Shown here piece by piece: positions 27,952 through 37,100 of a stretch of DNA of 64,000 nucleotides. The notes under the pieces were generated by a model that made no database searches, had not been told where the DNA came from, and saw nothing but the letters and a program-made list of their open reading frames with translations. Source of the stretch: Acidobacteriota bacterium. GTDB taxonomy: Bacteria > Acidobacteriota > Terriglobia > Acidiferrales > UBA7541. How positions within the stretch are numbered: the stretch's first letter is position 1; every line of letters starts with the position of its first letter. A program made the position numbers and the translations under genes. The DNA lies in the NCBI GenBank assembly GCA_013289855.1, contig JABCZD010000002.1, positions 62,001 through 126,000 on the forward strand. The letters are read 5' to 3'.

Positions 27952-28748
27952 GCGCGCACTTTCGATGAACGCACCGCCGATGAACGTTCCGGTGAACGCA
28001 CTTCCGCGCGCGACCCGCCGGTCATCTTATTGGCGCCGGTTTCCGCTACCAGGCTGTTGGCGCGCAGCAACGATTCAAACTGGCCGGCGTCGGTCCACCA
28101 GCCATCGAGGACTTCGTAGGTGAGTTTGCCTTCGTCGATATAGAAATTGTTGACGTCCGTGATTTCCAGTTCGCCGCGCCCGGAAGGCTTCAGCCGGCGA
28201 ATCTTCTGGAACACCGTAGCGTCGTACAGGTATATGCCGATTACCGCGTAATTGGATTTGGGATTCTTCGGTTTTTCCGCGATGCCGAGTACGCGATCGG
28301 CTTTGACCTCCGCGACGCCGAAACGCTGCGCATCGTCTACTTCCTTCAGCAGAATTTTGGCGCCGTCCTTTTGCCGTTTGAAATTGTCCACCGCGCGGCA
28401 GATGTTGTTCTCGATGATGTTGTCGCCTAGAACCACGCAGATAGGCTCGCCGCCGGCGAAGAATTCAGCCAAGCCGAGGGCTTCAGCGATACCACCTTCG
28501 CCTTCCTGATAGGTGTAGTTCAAGTGTTTCAGCCCGAAGTCGCGGCCGTTGCCGAGCAAGCGCAAGAAGTCCCCGGCATTTTTGCCGCCAGTAACCAGCA
28601 AAATCTCTTCAATTCCCGCGTTCACTAAAGTCTGGATGGGGTAATACACCATCGGCTTGTTGTAAACCGGCAGCAAATGCTTGTTGGTGACTTTCGTGAG
28701 CGGATCGAGGCGGCTACCGCTTCCGCCAGCTAGAACGACACCCTTCAT
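27948..28748 (-). CDS. rfbA: Glucose-1-phosphate thymidylyltransferase
   Basis: Nucleotidyltransferase of 266 aa making dTDP-glucose. Signature LAGGSGSRLDPLTKVTNKHLL at residues 6-26, then PVYNKPMVYYPI, VLGDNI near 108 and EKPKNPKSNYAVIGIYLYD. It is shorter than standard RmlA (about 290 aa) and more like the short form lacking the C-terminal regulatory helices. Its last 20 residues are a low-complexity Arg/Ser tail (see the repeat at 27964). First gene of the rfbA-rfbB operon. Confidence 0.92.
   Translation of the reverse strand: MKGVVLAGGSGSRLDPLTKVTNKHLLPVYNKPMVYYPIQTLVNAGIEEILLVTGGKNAGDFLRLLGNGRDFGLKHLNYTYQEGEGGIAEALGLAEFFAGGEPICVVLGDNIIENNICRAVDNFKRQKDGAKILLKEVDDAQRFGVAEVKADRVLGIAEKPKNPKSNYAVIGIYLYDATVFQKIRRLKPSGRGELEITDVNNFYIDEGKLTYEVLDGWWTDAGQFESLLRANSLVAETGANKMTGGSRAEVRSPERSSAVRSSKVRA
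27964..28008. repeat. Short degenerate repeats in the rfbA tail
   Basis: GATGAACGCA, GATGAACGTT and GGTGAACGCA recur about every 14-15 nt over the last codons of rfbA, encoding a SxVRS-like tail. Copy boundaries are approximate. It parallels the duplication in gmhB. Confidence 0.6.
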
Positions 28749-28937
28749 GAGTTCACCCTATGGTGCGTGATTCGCGAGTTGGTCGTAAAGCAGCGCGGCA
28801 CGGTGCGATTCTGAATTATGGCTGGCACCGGCCTGAGGTGCAACAAAAGCGACGCGAGCAGTGACTGGCGCTCCGCCCGTCAAGTGCAACCTATCTGGGA
28901 CCATGTAGGGGCGTTAGGAGTTCCATCAGCAGTCCGA

Positions 28938-30140
28938 TCAAACGCCTTTTCTTATAATCAAGTACGGTAGCATAGCAAACTCCGCAATACTGGGCTTGAT
29001 ATCTCCGCGGCTGTACACGGATTCGATAGCCACATTACGCAAAGACTGCACGTAGGCTTGCCACCGCAACTGGCGATTCATCAGGCCGAGCAGGCTGTAG
29101 GGGAAGTCCGTTATCATGCGGATCCACCCCAATCCGGCATTCCCGTGGCATTCCTGAACCGGCTCGCCGACCTGGTCGGCGAAGAGCAGATATGGGAAGT
29201 CCACGCCAGCGGCTTGGCCGAGCGCGTGAAAGCCCCAGGTTCGCGCATTCACGTCCAACAATTTGAACTTTCCGTCGCGCGGGTCTTGTTTGAATTCGAT
29301 TTCGGCCAGACCGTAGTAGTTGATTTCTTTTAAAAACCGCGCGGACATTTCGCGTACTTCCGGATGATCGATGCTCTCCACGTAAGTGGCGGCGCGCCCG
29401 AATTCCGGCGGATGCTGGCGCCAGCGGCGGGCCTCCATACTGGCCAGCACACGCCCGTCTTTGAAAAAAAGACACGAGGAATATTGGTGGTGGCCGTCGC
29501 CCGGAATAATCTCCTGAATCAGAACCTCGTTGCCCCGGGAATGCTCTAAGGCGCGGGCAAAAAGTGATTTCAATTCCTCGCGACTGTTGGCGCGCCAGGC
29601 CTTGGCTTTGGTGGCGTAGAAAAAATCTTCCTTCACCGCCGGTTTTACGCCCACGGGAAATTGCAGATCAAGATTCTCGAGTTTCTCGACGCCACGCGGA
29701 CAATACGTCTTGGGAATGCACAAACCAATTTTCTCGGCCAGTTGATAGGTATTCCATTTGTTCCATGCCCATTTGACGACTTCCCAGTCTGGCGTAGGCA
29801 TGCGAAACCATTCGGCGAGGGCCGCGCGATGACGCGAGAACGCCGCCACATGCTCATCCCGCGTGGCGTACAGAACCCAGCCGCGCAGATTCATGCGTTT
29901 CGCGATAGCCAGCAGAGAGTCCACGGTCTCTTGTTCGCCGCGCAGACCAGCGACCTTGACATAGTGGGTGGTGTAGCGCGAAAACCTCGCGATGGAATGT
30001 TCATTGTCCACCACGCACACGGGAATTCCCCGGCGGGCCAAGCTGCGCACAATGGCCAGGCCATGGAAATCTCCCCCCACAATCAGAGCGCCAACTCTAG
30101 GAGCCCCCGGTGGAATGGGGTTTACAAAGCTATTGGTCAT
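28938..30140 (-). CDS. ATP-grasp superfamily carboxylate-amine ligase-like protein
   Basis: Cytosolic protein of 400 aa. The N-terminal pre-ATP-grasp Rossmann part reads VGALIVGGDFHGLAIVRSLARRGI; the ATP-grasp domain spans about residues 120-320 with PVGVKPAVKEDFF (nucleotide Lys), EVLIQEIIPGDGHHQYSS (lid and Glu), and LAEIEFKQDP...KLLDVNARTWG with the Mg-binding Glu, Asp and Asn. This is the COG3919-like group that includes D-aspartate ligase. It lies 17 nt after the flavoprotein gene, thus is cotranscribed. It probably forms an amide bond between a carboxylate and an amine; the substrates are unknown. Confidence 0.8.
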   Translation of the reverse strand: MTNSFVNPIPPGAPRVGALIVGGDFHGLAIVRSLARRGIPVCVVDNEHSIARFSRYTTHYVKVAGLRGEQETVDSLLAIAKRMNLRGWVLYATRDEHVAAFSRHRAALAEWFRMPTPDWEVVKWAWNKWNTYQLAEKIGLCIPKTYCPRGVEKLENLDLQFPVGVKPAVKEDFFYATKAKAWRANSREELKSLFARALEHSRGNEVLIQEIIPGDGHHQYSSCLFFKDGRVLASMEARRWRQHPPEFGRAATYVESIDHPEVREMSARFLKEINYYGLAEIEFKQDPRDGKFKLLDVNARTWGFHALGQAAGVDFPYLLFADQVGEPVQECHGNAGLGWIRMITDFPYSLLGLMNRQLRWQAYVQSLRNVAIESVYSRGDIKPSIAEFAMLPYLIIRKGV

Positions 30141-30157
30141 TCAGGCTTCGCTTCCTG

Positions 30158-31336
30158 TCATCTTCTGCCGGCTGCCGCGATGTGGCGCGCGAGTTTTCCC
30201 GCCGCGAATTCGGTACCGGCTACGAAGTACATGAGTGGCCCAAAGTTCCACGCTGCGGGAGAGCCGAGGAAGTGCAGCCCCGGCACCGAGGATTCGAGAC
30301 CTCCCTTGAGGTGGGGGAAACCATCGGTGACGCGGATCGCGCGGATAATCTCCTGCGACAGGAACGGATAGCGCGTCACGTTCACGCGATATCCCGTGCC
30401 CAGCAGTACGTGGTCCACAACGCGCGTGCTGCTGTCATTCAAACGAAGATGCAACTCGTCTCCAACCGCTTCGGCGGAAGTAACGTATCGCGAGGTAGTG
30501 ATGGTGACGTTCTTGGTGCGCTCGATCAACCATCGTGCGCCAGCGGGGCGCAGCGACCTGATGCGAAACTTGTTTTGCATGAACCGCGGAAAATACTTTA
30601 CGGAATCGGGTTTGGCAACGATGCGGCTTACTCCGGCGGGGCCGACATCGGTGGGAGCGTACAGAAATTTTGCCAATGCTCCTAACCGCTGCATTCTTGC
30701 CCGCCAGCCGAGCCAATGCACGCTGTTCTCGCGCACCAGTACTTCCACGGTGCCGCCCGTTTCGTGGATGAGTGCGGCTGACTCGAGGGCGCTTTGCCCC
30801 GCTCCAATTACGGCTACGCGCTTGCCCTGAAATCGGGAAATGTCTCGCTGGTCCGAACAATGCGTCACGAATTGTGGCGATAATTTGGAAAATACTTCGG
30901 GGCGCCGGGAGAAAGAGGTTAGACCGGCGGCGATGACCACCCGCGGCGAAATCCACGACTCGCCGCCGGTAGCGGTCACGCGGAAATTTGCGCCATCTCG
31001 TTCGATCATCGCAATTTTCTGCCGCTGCAAGGCTGGCAGCAGTTGCTCCTGAAACCACAGGCCGTATCCCACAAAAGTGTCCAGCGGAATCGGCACCGGG
31101 ACAGCAGCAGGCTGTTTCGCGGCGAAGGAATCGATGGTAAACGCTTTAGCCGGATCAGAAATATTGGACGCGCTCCAGGGCGACCGCAGGAACATGCCCG
31201 CGGGCATGTAGGATTTCCAAAATTCCATGGGCTCGCCGTGGATGCAAACCTCCAGCCCCTTAATTTGTTGCAGGTGCGCCCCAGCAGCAAGACCGTACGG
31301 GCCTGCACCCAAAATCGTCACATCGCATTTTTGCAT
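30158..31336 (-). CDS. FAD/NAD(P)-dependent oxidoreductase (flavin monooxygenase-like)
   Basis: Flavoprotein of 392 aa. FAD-binding VTILGAGPYGLAAGAHLQQI at residues 6-25, MFLRSPWSASNISDP near 49, NADPH-binding VAVIGAGQSALESAALIHE near 170, and C-terminal VLLGTGYRVNVTRYPFL near 318, with a final GLHFLGSPAAWNFGP. This two-dinucleotide pattern fits FMO/Baeyer-Villiger/N-hydroxylase-like enzymes, but the exact FMO fingerprint is not complete. Upstream partner of the ATP-grasp gene in a two-gene operon. A role in making a modified amino-acid-derived metabolite is an inference. Confidence 0.8.
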   Translation of the reverse strand: MQKCDVTILGAGPYGLAAGAHLQQIKGLEVCIHGEPMEFWKSYMPAGMFLRSPWSASNISDPAKAFTIDSFAAKQPAAVPVPIPLDTFVGYGLWFQEQLLPALQRQKIAMIERDGANFRVTATGGESWISPRVVIAAGLTSFSRRPEVFSKLSPQFVTHCSDQRDISRFQGKRVAVIGAGQSALESAALIHETGGTVEVLVRENSVHWLGWRARMQRLGALAKFLYAPTDVGPAGVSRIVAKPDSVKYFPRFMQNKFRIRSLRPAGARWLIERTKNVTITTSRYVTSAEAVGDELHLRLNDSSTRVVDHVLLGTGYRVNVTRYPFLSQEIIRAIRVTDGFPHLKGGLESSVPGLHFLGSPAAWNFGPLMYFVAGTEFAAGKLARHIAAAGRR

Positions 31337-31705
31337 TCTAGCTCCACGAAAAAGTGACTTTTACCGGCGTTGTGGCATTCAAGGATCGATTACCTTGATT
31401 GTAATCGCTGGCGGAACGGTTGGTGCGAATTCAGTGCGGCAGAGTGTTTCCGAAACAACACGGTGAGGCCGGCGCGTCTGGCGTATTTTCGGCCTCCGTA
31501 CTCCACACCCTGCATACGGCGAGGCAGTTAGCAATCCTGTTGCACATCCCTGTTTTCTAGAGTGGACAGCGACCACGCACCCACATAATCGAGCGATTCA
31601 CCAGCGAAAGGAAAACATGATCGGGCGCACGATGAGATTCTGGTTCCCGAAACAATGCGCGCCTTATGAACTCCGGTCAAGGCCAAAATCCCACGACCCT
31701 TTATT
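31337..31705. other. Intergenic region before the degenerate island
   Basis: About 370 nt. It holds overlapping short palindromes TCAAGG/CCTTGA (31379-31398) and GATTAC/GTAATC (31388-31406), a possible protein-binding site in the presumed promoter area of the flavoprotein operon. A small open frame from ATG 31666 has no credible protein. Nothing else is supportable. Confidence 0.45.
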
Positions 31706-32065
31706 GTGGCCGGCGAGGCCCAGCCCCCGATTGACGCGATTAGCAACGGATCGTCGACGCACGCTGGCTTAGTAGAGGTGGCTGGCCAGGTGATCTCTGG
31801 CAGGCTGTACTGCACTCTGAAAGCACTATGGAAACTTAACTGGTTTCTCCGAGACTTCGGGTATGACGACGACCTCTTTGAGCGCGATGAGGTGGATGAG
31901 AGAGCTCTGCCTGGGCTGAAAGGTGTGTTGCGGACGTCTCGTGCGATGCGCGGTCGGCGCGTGTTTCAGAACCTTGACGCCTTTGCGCCTGCGATGGAAT
32001 GGGCCATCGCTGCAACTCCAACGGTCCCGGATAAAGAAAATGGAGGGGCTGGCCGTGGTCTATAG
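31706..32065 (+). CDS. Small DUF669-like (possible ssDNA-binding) protein
   Basis: Open frame for 119 aa from GTG 31706. The middle part GRLYCTLKALWKLNWFLRDFGYD followed by LPGLKGVLRTSR and VFQNLDAFAPA resembles the layout of phage DUF669-type proteins, which are thought to bind or anneal single-stranded DNA. The N-terminus is unconvincing (preceding codons continue in frame without a better start) so the gene may be truncated. Its end overlaps the nuclease start by 11 nt. Resemblance is by eye only; treat as a hypothesis. Confidence 0.45.
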   Translation: MAGEAQPPIDAISNGSSTHAGLVEVAGQVISGRLYCTLKALWKLNWFLRDFGYDDDLFERDEVDERALPGLKGVLRTSRAMRGRRVFQNLDAFAPAMEWAIAATPTVPDKENGGAGRGL

Positions 32066-32852
32066 CTACACGCAAATCAGCCAATACTTGCGGTGCCCGC
32101 GCAGCTATCGGCTTCGCTACCTCGACGGTTGGAGGGAAGGAAATCCGCGCTTCTATGATTCTTGGCCGCTGTTTTGAGAAAGCCTTGAGCGCTTACTATT
32201 GCGGCGAGGACAGCGCAGCGGTCTTATTCAAGGAGTGGGAAGCTTACCGCGACGAGCATCTCGACTTTGGCAAAGGCGGCTCGTGGGACAAGATTCTCCA
32301 TCAAGGGACCAATTTGCTTCATAAGTTTGCTCAGGAAGATCGCATTCGTATCTTTAACCCCGGAAAAAATCTTCAGCTGAAGCTCGATCACTTCCAAACG
32401 GTGGTGAGTTTCTCGCTTATATCGACGCCGTCGGAGAGATCGACGGCCAACGCTTTCTCATCGATTGGAAAACGACCACCAGTCGGTACGCGGAAGAACC
32501 CGACGGTTTACTGGCACTAGATCCGCAATTGATCTGCTACTCCTGGATCAGCGGTATTCGCGAGGTGGCTCTGGTCGTCTTCGTCAGAAAACATTTGCCG
32601 GAGATTCAATACCTCACCGCGTCGATCAGCGAGAGCCAGCAGAAGGAATTTGGCGAGCTCGTCGAATCGGCAGTTGGCCGAATCGAAGCAGGGCAGTTCC
32701 CGAGGCACACCGGGATTCGCTTTCCCATGAACGGTTGCACGAGCTGCGCGCATCTCGGTTTATGCCTGGGGAATGAGGCACTGACGGATACACAGCTCGT
32801 ACGGCGTCCAGGAGCAAGCGACCTTGATTGGCTTGACCAGCTTGCGGACTAA
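32055..32852 (+). pseudogene. Frameshifted PD-(D/E)XK nuclease, Cas4/RecB-like, with Fe-S-type cysteines
   Basis: Three reading-frame segments join into one nuclease of about 265 aa: 32055 to about 32142 (YSYTQISQYLRCPRSYRLRY), about 32145 to 32390 (MILGRCFEKALSAYY), and about 32400-32852 (GGEFLAYIDAVGEIDGQRFL). A base shift is needed near 32142-32155 and another near 32385-32400. The catalytic motif AYIDAVGEIDG..LIDWKTT has both Asp and the Lys. One early Cys (LRCPRS) and CTSCAHLGLC at the end match the four-Cys Fe-S set of Cas4/AddB nucleases. GTG 32055 has GGAGGGG upstream. Either a pseudogene or two sequencing errors. Confidence 0.7.
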
Positions 32853-33003
32853 CGGACCGCCGCCGGAGGCTCCCGATCTGAGACATCGGCGTGCGTTGCG
32901 TGTTCTCGAGAAGATCGACGAGATCCTCGAGCGTGAGCGTGCGACGGAAACGCCACTGACGTTTCGTCTTCTGCAGCCGGTGACTATCGACCGGCATGGG
33001 TGA
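32833..33003 (+). CDS. Possible small coiled-coil protein overlapping the nuclease end
   Basis: Open frame from TTG 32833, 56 aa, overlapping the nuclease's last codons in another frame. It contains RRALRVLEKIDEILERERA, a credible amphipathic helix. Overlap hints at translational coupling, but its start is weak and I know no family. It may simply be chance. Confidence 0.3.
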   Translation: MTSLRTNGPPPEAPDLRHRRALRVLEKIDEILERERATETPLTFRLLQPVTIDRHG

Positions 33004-33080
33004 ACAAGTTTTCTAAACGGTTTGCAATAACCTAGGGCAAAAGAGCGGTGGCACATTGCTGGTCAAACAACTACTCAAAG

Positions 33081-33575
33081 TCAGTTCCGTATCAGAGCGT
33101 CGCGTGGTGTTCTTGCGTTCTCTCGCGTATTAGGGGAGGCGCGGAGGCCAGTCATTTTCTCGATCTGAATGCAGTAGAACACAGGGACAGCAGGTTTTCG
33201 GTTCCGGCGAACCTGTACTGCGGTATAGCCGCTCTGCCACCACAACGCTCTCTTTTCTATTAGTGAGCGGGCGTACTCCTGGCCTTTCGCGTCGTTGGGC
33301 GAGTTGGAAAACTCCAGGTAGTGCCCGAGAGCGATAACGCTCAGCCAGTCGTCGTGGGCAGAGATTTCGTCAACCTCCACGCAGACCAGGGGATTCTCCC
33401 GCATCCACTCGATCTTCCGCCCCAGCGTGGAGAAGCAGTACAAGCATTCAGCGTCGTAGGAGAAATAAATGGGAACGATGTAGGGTCGATTGTTGGAGAC
33501 ACAAGCCAGCCGCCCAAAGCCGAGCCGGGCAAGCAGTTCGCGACACTCGCGGCTGCGGATCTTCGTGATAAGCAT
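33081..33575 (-). CDS. Pyridoxamine 5'-phosphate oxidase-fold (FMN-binding) protein
   Basis: Protein of 164 aa with the split-barrel flavin-binding fold. RLACVSNNRPYIVPIYFSY near residue 20 and YCFSTLGRKIEWMRENPLVCVEVDE near 46 are the NimA/general-stress-26-like pattern of the family. Substrate and flavin use are unknown; nitroreductase-like or F420/FMN reductase roles are possible. The C-terminal 40 residues are unusual and may result from sequence decay around the gene. It stands alone between degenerate sequence on both sides. Confidence 0.75.
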   Translation of the reverse strand: MLITKIRSRECRELLARLGFGRLACVSNNRPYIVPIYFSYDAECLYCFSTLGRKIEWMRENPLVCVEVDEISAHDDWLSVIALGHYLEFSNSPNDAKGQEYARSLIEKRALWWQSGYTAVQVRRNRKPAVPVFYCIQIEKMTGLRASPNTRENARTPRDALIRN

Positions 33576-33764
33576 AAAACTCCGAGACGGAAGCGAGGGT
33601 ACGGGCGCCTTCTGGTTTCGCCAATTTCACGCCAAACTTATCATATTTCCGCTGAAGTTCACGCCTTAGAAATAGTCAGTGGCTATCCTTCGAAGGAAGA
33701 ACCGTAACGAACGCAACAAAACGCCCCGTCATACCACAATATTTCGAAGCAAGACATCAAGACA

Positions 33765-33801
33765 TGAGGTGTAGCTCAGTGGCAGAGCAGAGGCCTTCTA
33801 A
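33765..33801 (+). pseudogene. 5' half of a tRNA-Arg(UCU), cut after the anticodon loop
   Basis: The D arm is intact: TAGCTCAGTGGCAGAGC with GCTC/GAGC pairing. The anticodon 5' strand GAGGC and the full 7-nt loop CTTCTAA (anticodon TCT, T33 and A37 in place) follow. The expected 3' strand GCCTC is missing: from 33802 the sequence is unrelated, and no T arm or matching acceptor strand is found in the next 100 nt. The break point in the anticodon arm is a common attachment-site position for tRNA-targeting integrases. Confidence 0.65.
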
Positions 33802-33825
33802 TGAGTTCAGCGCGCCCTGAACTCA
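33802..33825. repeat. Perfect hairpin joined to the tRNA fragment
   Basis: TGAGTTCAG (33802-33810) and CTGAACTCA (33817-33825) pair perfectly over 9 bp with loop CGCGCC. It begins on the very base after the tRNA anticodon loop, so it marks the junction. Confidence 0.7.
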
Positions 33826-34196
33826 CTCGGAAGCGAATACTTGGTGCCGCCGGCGGTTATCTTCACGCATCATCTGTGCCACTCTCTTTGTCGTTTACTC
33901 TACTTGAATCGGTAAACTGAACCAGAACCAGTGCAAACCTTTCCGCTGCGTCGAACCTTCGCCTTACGGAGCGGCGGGAGCAGCCAGTACCTGCATTTAA
34001 TTGACATGGTTTCAGCCTTTTGGGACTATTCTGCATCGCGAGACTCGGCTCGGCCGAGTGAAATGTCGGATGCCATGTGACACGAATTGAATGGCTTAGA
34101 TAGCTCGGAGCACGATCAAAACTCTCCCTATTCATCAAGTGTGGACTAGAATCAACCGGTTAGGTATTTCTCGGTAGGCATCGATGTGGGTGTGAT

Positions 34197-37100
34197 CTGA
34201 AAAAGCTGGGCAAATACGAGCTGGTTGGCGAATTGGGCCACGGCGCGATGGGTGTGGTCTATCGCGCGCGCGATCCGATCATCAATCGCATGGTTGCGCT
34301 TAAGACCATCACGACAGGTGTAGCCGACGATCCTGCGCTGCTGGAGCGCTTTTACCGTGAAGCGCAGTCGGCGGGCGGACTGCAACATCCTAACATCGTA
34401 ACCATCTACGATATGGGCGAAGCAGGAAATCTTCCCTACATCGCTATGGAGCTTGTCGAGGGAGAAAATCTCGAGCAGGTAATTGCCCGCCGCGCCGTTT
34501 TGCCCATAACTCTGAAATTGGCCTATGCGATGCAAGCGTGTCGTGCATTCGACTATGCGCATAAGCGCGGAATCGTGCACCGTGACATCAAACCCGGCAA
34601 CGTAATGCTGGGCAAGGACGGCACGGTAAAAGTAGTGGACTTCGGAATTGCCAGGGTGATGGAAACGTCGCGAACGCAAACGGGAATGCTCATCGGCACG
34701 TTTGCGTACATGTCGCCCGAGCAATACCACGGAGAGCACGCGGATGAGCGCTCGGACATTTGGTCGTTCGGCGTGCTGCTCTATGAATTGCTTTGCTATC
34801 ACCGGCCGTTCACCGGGCCTACGCCGGCAAGCTTGATGCTCAATATTTGTCAGGAAAAACCGGCTCCGCTGACCCAACATCTGGCGGAGACTCCACCGGA
34901 ATTGGAAGTGATTATTACCCGCGTGCTGCAAAAAGCTCCCAGCGAACGATACCAGTCGATGGAGGATTTGCTCCTGGAGCTTGAGCCAATCTGCAAAAAG
35001 CTGCAGGTGCAATATGTCGCCGACTTGGTGGAGAAGGGCCGCGAGACCATCGAGCAGGGCGAATTCGCCCAGGCCCGGGATGTATTGCGCCAGGCGCTGC
35101 AGGTGGAGTCTGGCAACCAACAGGCGCGCAGCCTCTTGGAAAAGGCCAATATCGAGCTAAAGCGCTTGCAGAACCGGCCCAATGCGCAGCAATTCATTGA
35201 CAAAGGACGCGCGCTGCTGAGCGAAGGAAGGCTAGAGGAAGCCAAGGGAGCGGTCGAAAGCGCGTTGCATTTGGATTCCACGTTCGGCGCCGCACAGGAA
35301 TTGCAGCATGCCGTCGAAGAGGCCATCGATCAGGCGCGATCGCGGGCGAAGAGTCTGGAAGCGGCCAAGCAATATCTGGCGGAGGGCCTGCCGGAAGAAG
35401 CAGAGGTTCTGGTGGCAAAGGTGTTGCAGGTGGACCCTTCCAACACGGAAGCGCTCGCTCTGCAACAACAAGTTGAGGGCGAAAAGACGGAACGGCAAAG
35501 GCGCGCACGACTCAGAGACGGTCTGCGGCAAGCTCGCGTGCTCTGGACGCAACAGAACTACGCCGCGTGCATAAAACTACTTGTGGATTTAGAAGCGGCA
35601 TTCCCGGGCGAAGAGGAAGTGGCCCGACTGCTCGAAAGCGCGCGCGACGATCAGATCGAGCAGCAAAAACAGCAGGGCTTGCTGGAATCGCGAAACTTGT
35701 TGGCCGCCGGACGCCACGACGAATGCCTCGCGTTATTGACCAGCTTGCAGCAACAGTTTCCTCAGGACGCGGAAATACCGCGCTTGCTCGAGGAAATCCG
35801 AAAAGACCAGATGGACCGGCGTCGGCTGCAGAAGCTGGCGGAAGCCCGGGGTCTGCTCGGTAGCGGGCAATACGACAATTCCATTTCCTTGCTCAACACT
35901 CTCCAAAGCGACTTTCCAGAAGACCAGGAGATTCCTAAGCTTCTGGAGACCGCGCGGCAGAATAAAAACGAGCACCGCCGGCAGCAGAGTGTCGCGGAAG
36001 TGCGCAAGCATTTGGCCGCGCGCCGTTACGACAAATGCCTTTCATTGCTGGCCACATTAGAAAAAGAGTTCCCGCGCGACGACGACATTCTAAGACTTCA
36101 GGATGCCGTGCGCGAGGAGCAGGCGGAAGAACGTAAGAATAAGGGTCTCAACGAAGCCCGCAATCTGTTGGCCGCGCGTCGCTACGAAGATTGTCTTGTG
36201 ATGCTGGCGACTCTCGAGAAACAGTTCCCTGGCGACGAAGATGTTCGAAGACTCCAGCAAACCACGGAAGAAGAGCGCGCGGAAAATGCCAAGCTCCAGC
36301 GTTTGCAAGAAGTTCGCAATCTATCGCGAGCCAAGGACTATGAGAAGGCGCTCGCACTCCTCGGGGCCCTGCATGCGGAATTCCCTGCGGAAGACGAAGT
36401 CCTCAAGTTGCAGGCCTCTGCCCGCAAGGAACAGGCGGAGCAGAAGAGGCGAGAGGGGTTGGTACAGGCGCGCAAATTTCTCGCCGCCGGGCAGTACGAG
36501 GAATCGATCGCTCTTCTAGGAAACCTGCAAAGCGAGTTTCCGGTCGACAACGAGATCGGCCGACTGCTGCAATTAACGCGTCAGGAGCAAGCTGAACATC
36601 GCGTGCAACAGGGCCTGACCGAGGCCCGCGGCCTGCTCGCGGCAAGGCGCTACGACGAATCCATTACCGTTCTAGAAAAACTCCAATCCGAATTTCCCGC
36701 CGAGACCGAAATTCGCAGACAACTGGCGACCGCCCGCGAGGATCTCGCGGAACAAGGCAAGCAGAAGAAACTGAGCGAAGCCCGGAGCCGGCTGGCCGCG
36801 CAGTCTTTTGGGGAGGCGTTGGCTTTATTGAATTCGTTGGCCGAGACCCATCCCAAGGATGCATCAGTCCTTAAGTTGCGCGCGCTAGTGGAGCGCGAAC
36901 AGGAAAAACACGCCAAGACCGAGCGTCTGCAGCGCGAACTCGACGCACTCAAGAAATTGATGGCGGAGAAGAAATATCCCGAGGTTCTAGCGCGCACCAA
37001 GCCGCTGCTTGCGGAGTTTCCCGGCGAATCGAATTTCATGCGTCTCGCTGAATTCGCCGCCAGCCAACAGGCGGCCATCGATAAAGAGCAGTTATTCCGT

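Larger units (their letters stand above)
33576..34196. other. Gene-poor region holding a tRNA fragment
   Basis: About 620 nt. It holds the truncated tRNA (33765-33801) and hairpin described separately; the remainder shows no credible protein on either strand. ATG 34184 opens only a 3-codon frame (ATG TGG GTG TGA) directly before the kinase. Confidence 0.55.

Noticed and set aside
32055..32852. Programmed frameshifting in the nuclease gene
   Set aside because: No slippery heptamer or stable downstream structure is seen at either shift; mutation or sequencing error is simpler.
33765..33850. A complete tRNA or a tRNA with an intron
   Set aside because: No 3' anticodon strand, no GTTC-type T arm and no matching acceptor strand are present within reach.
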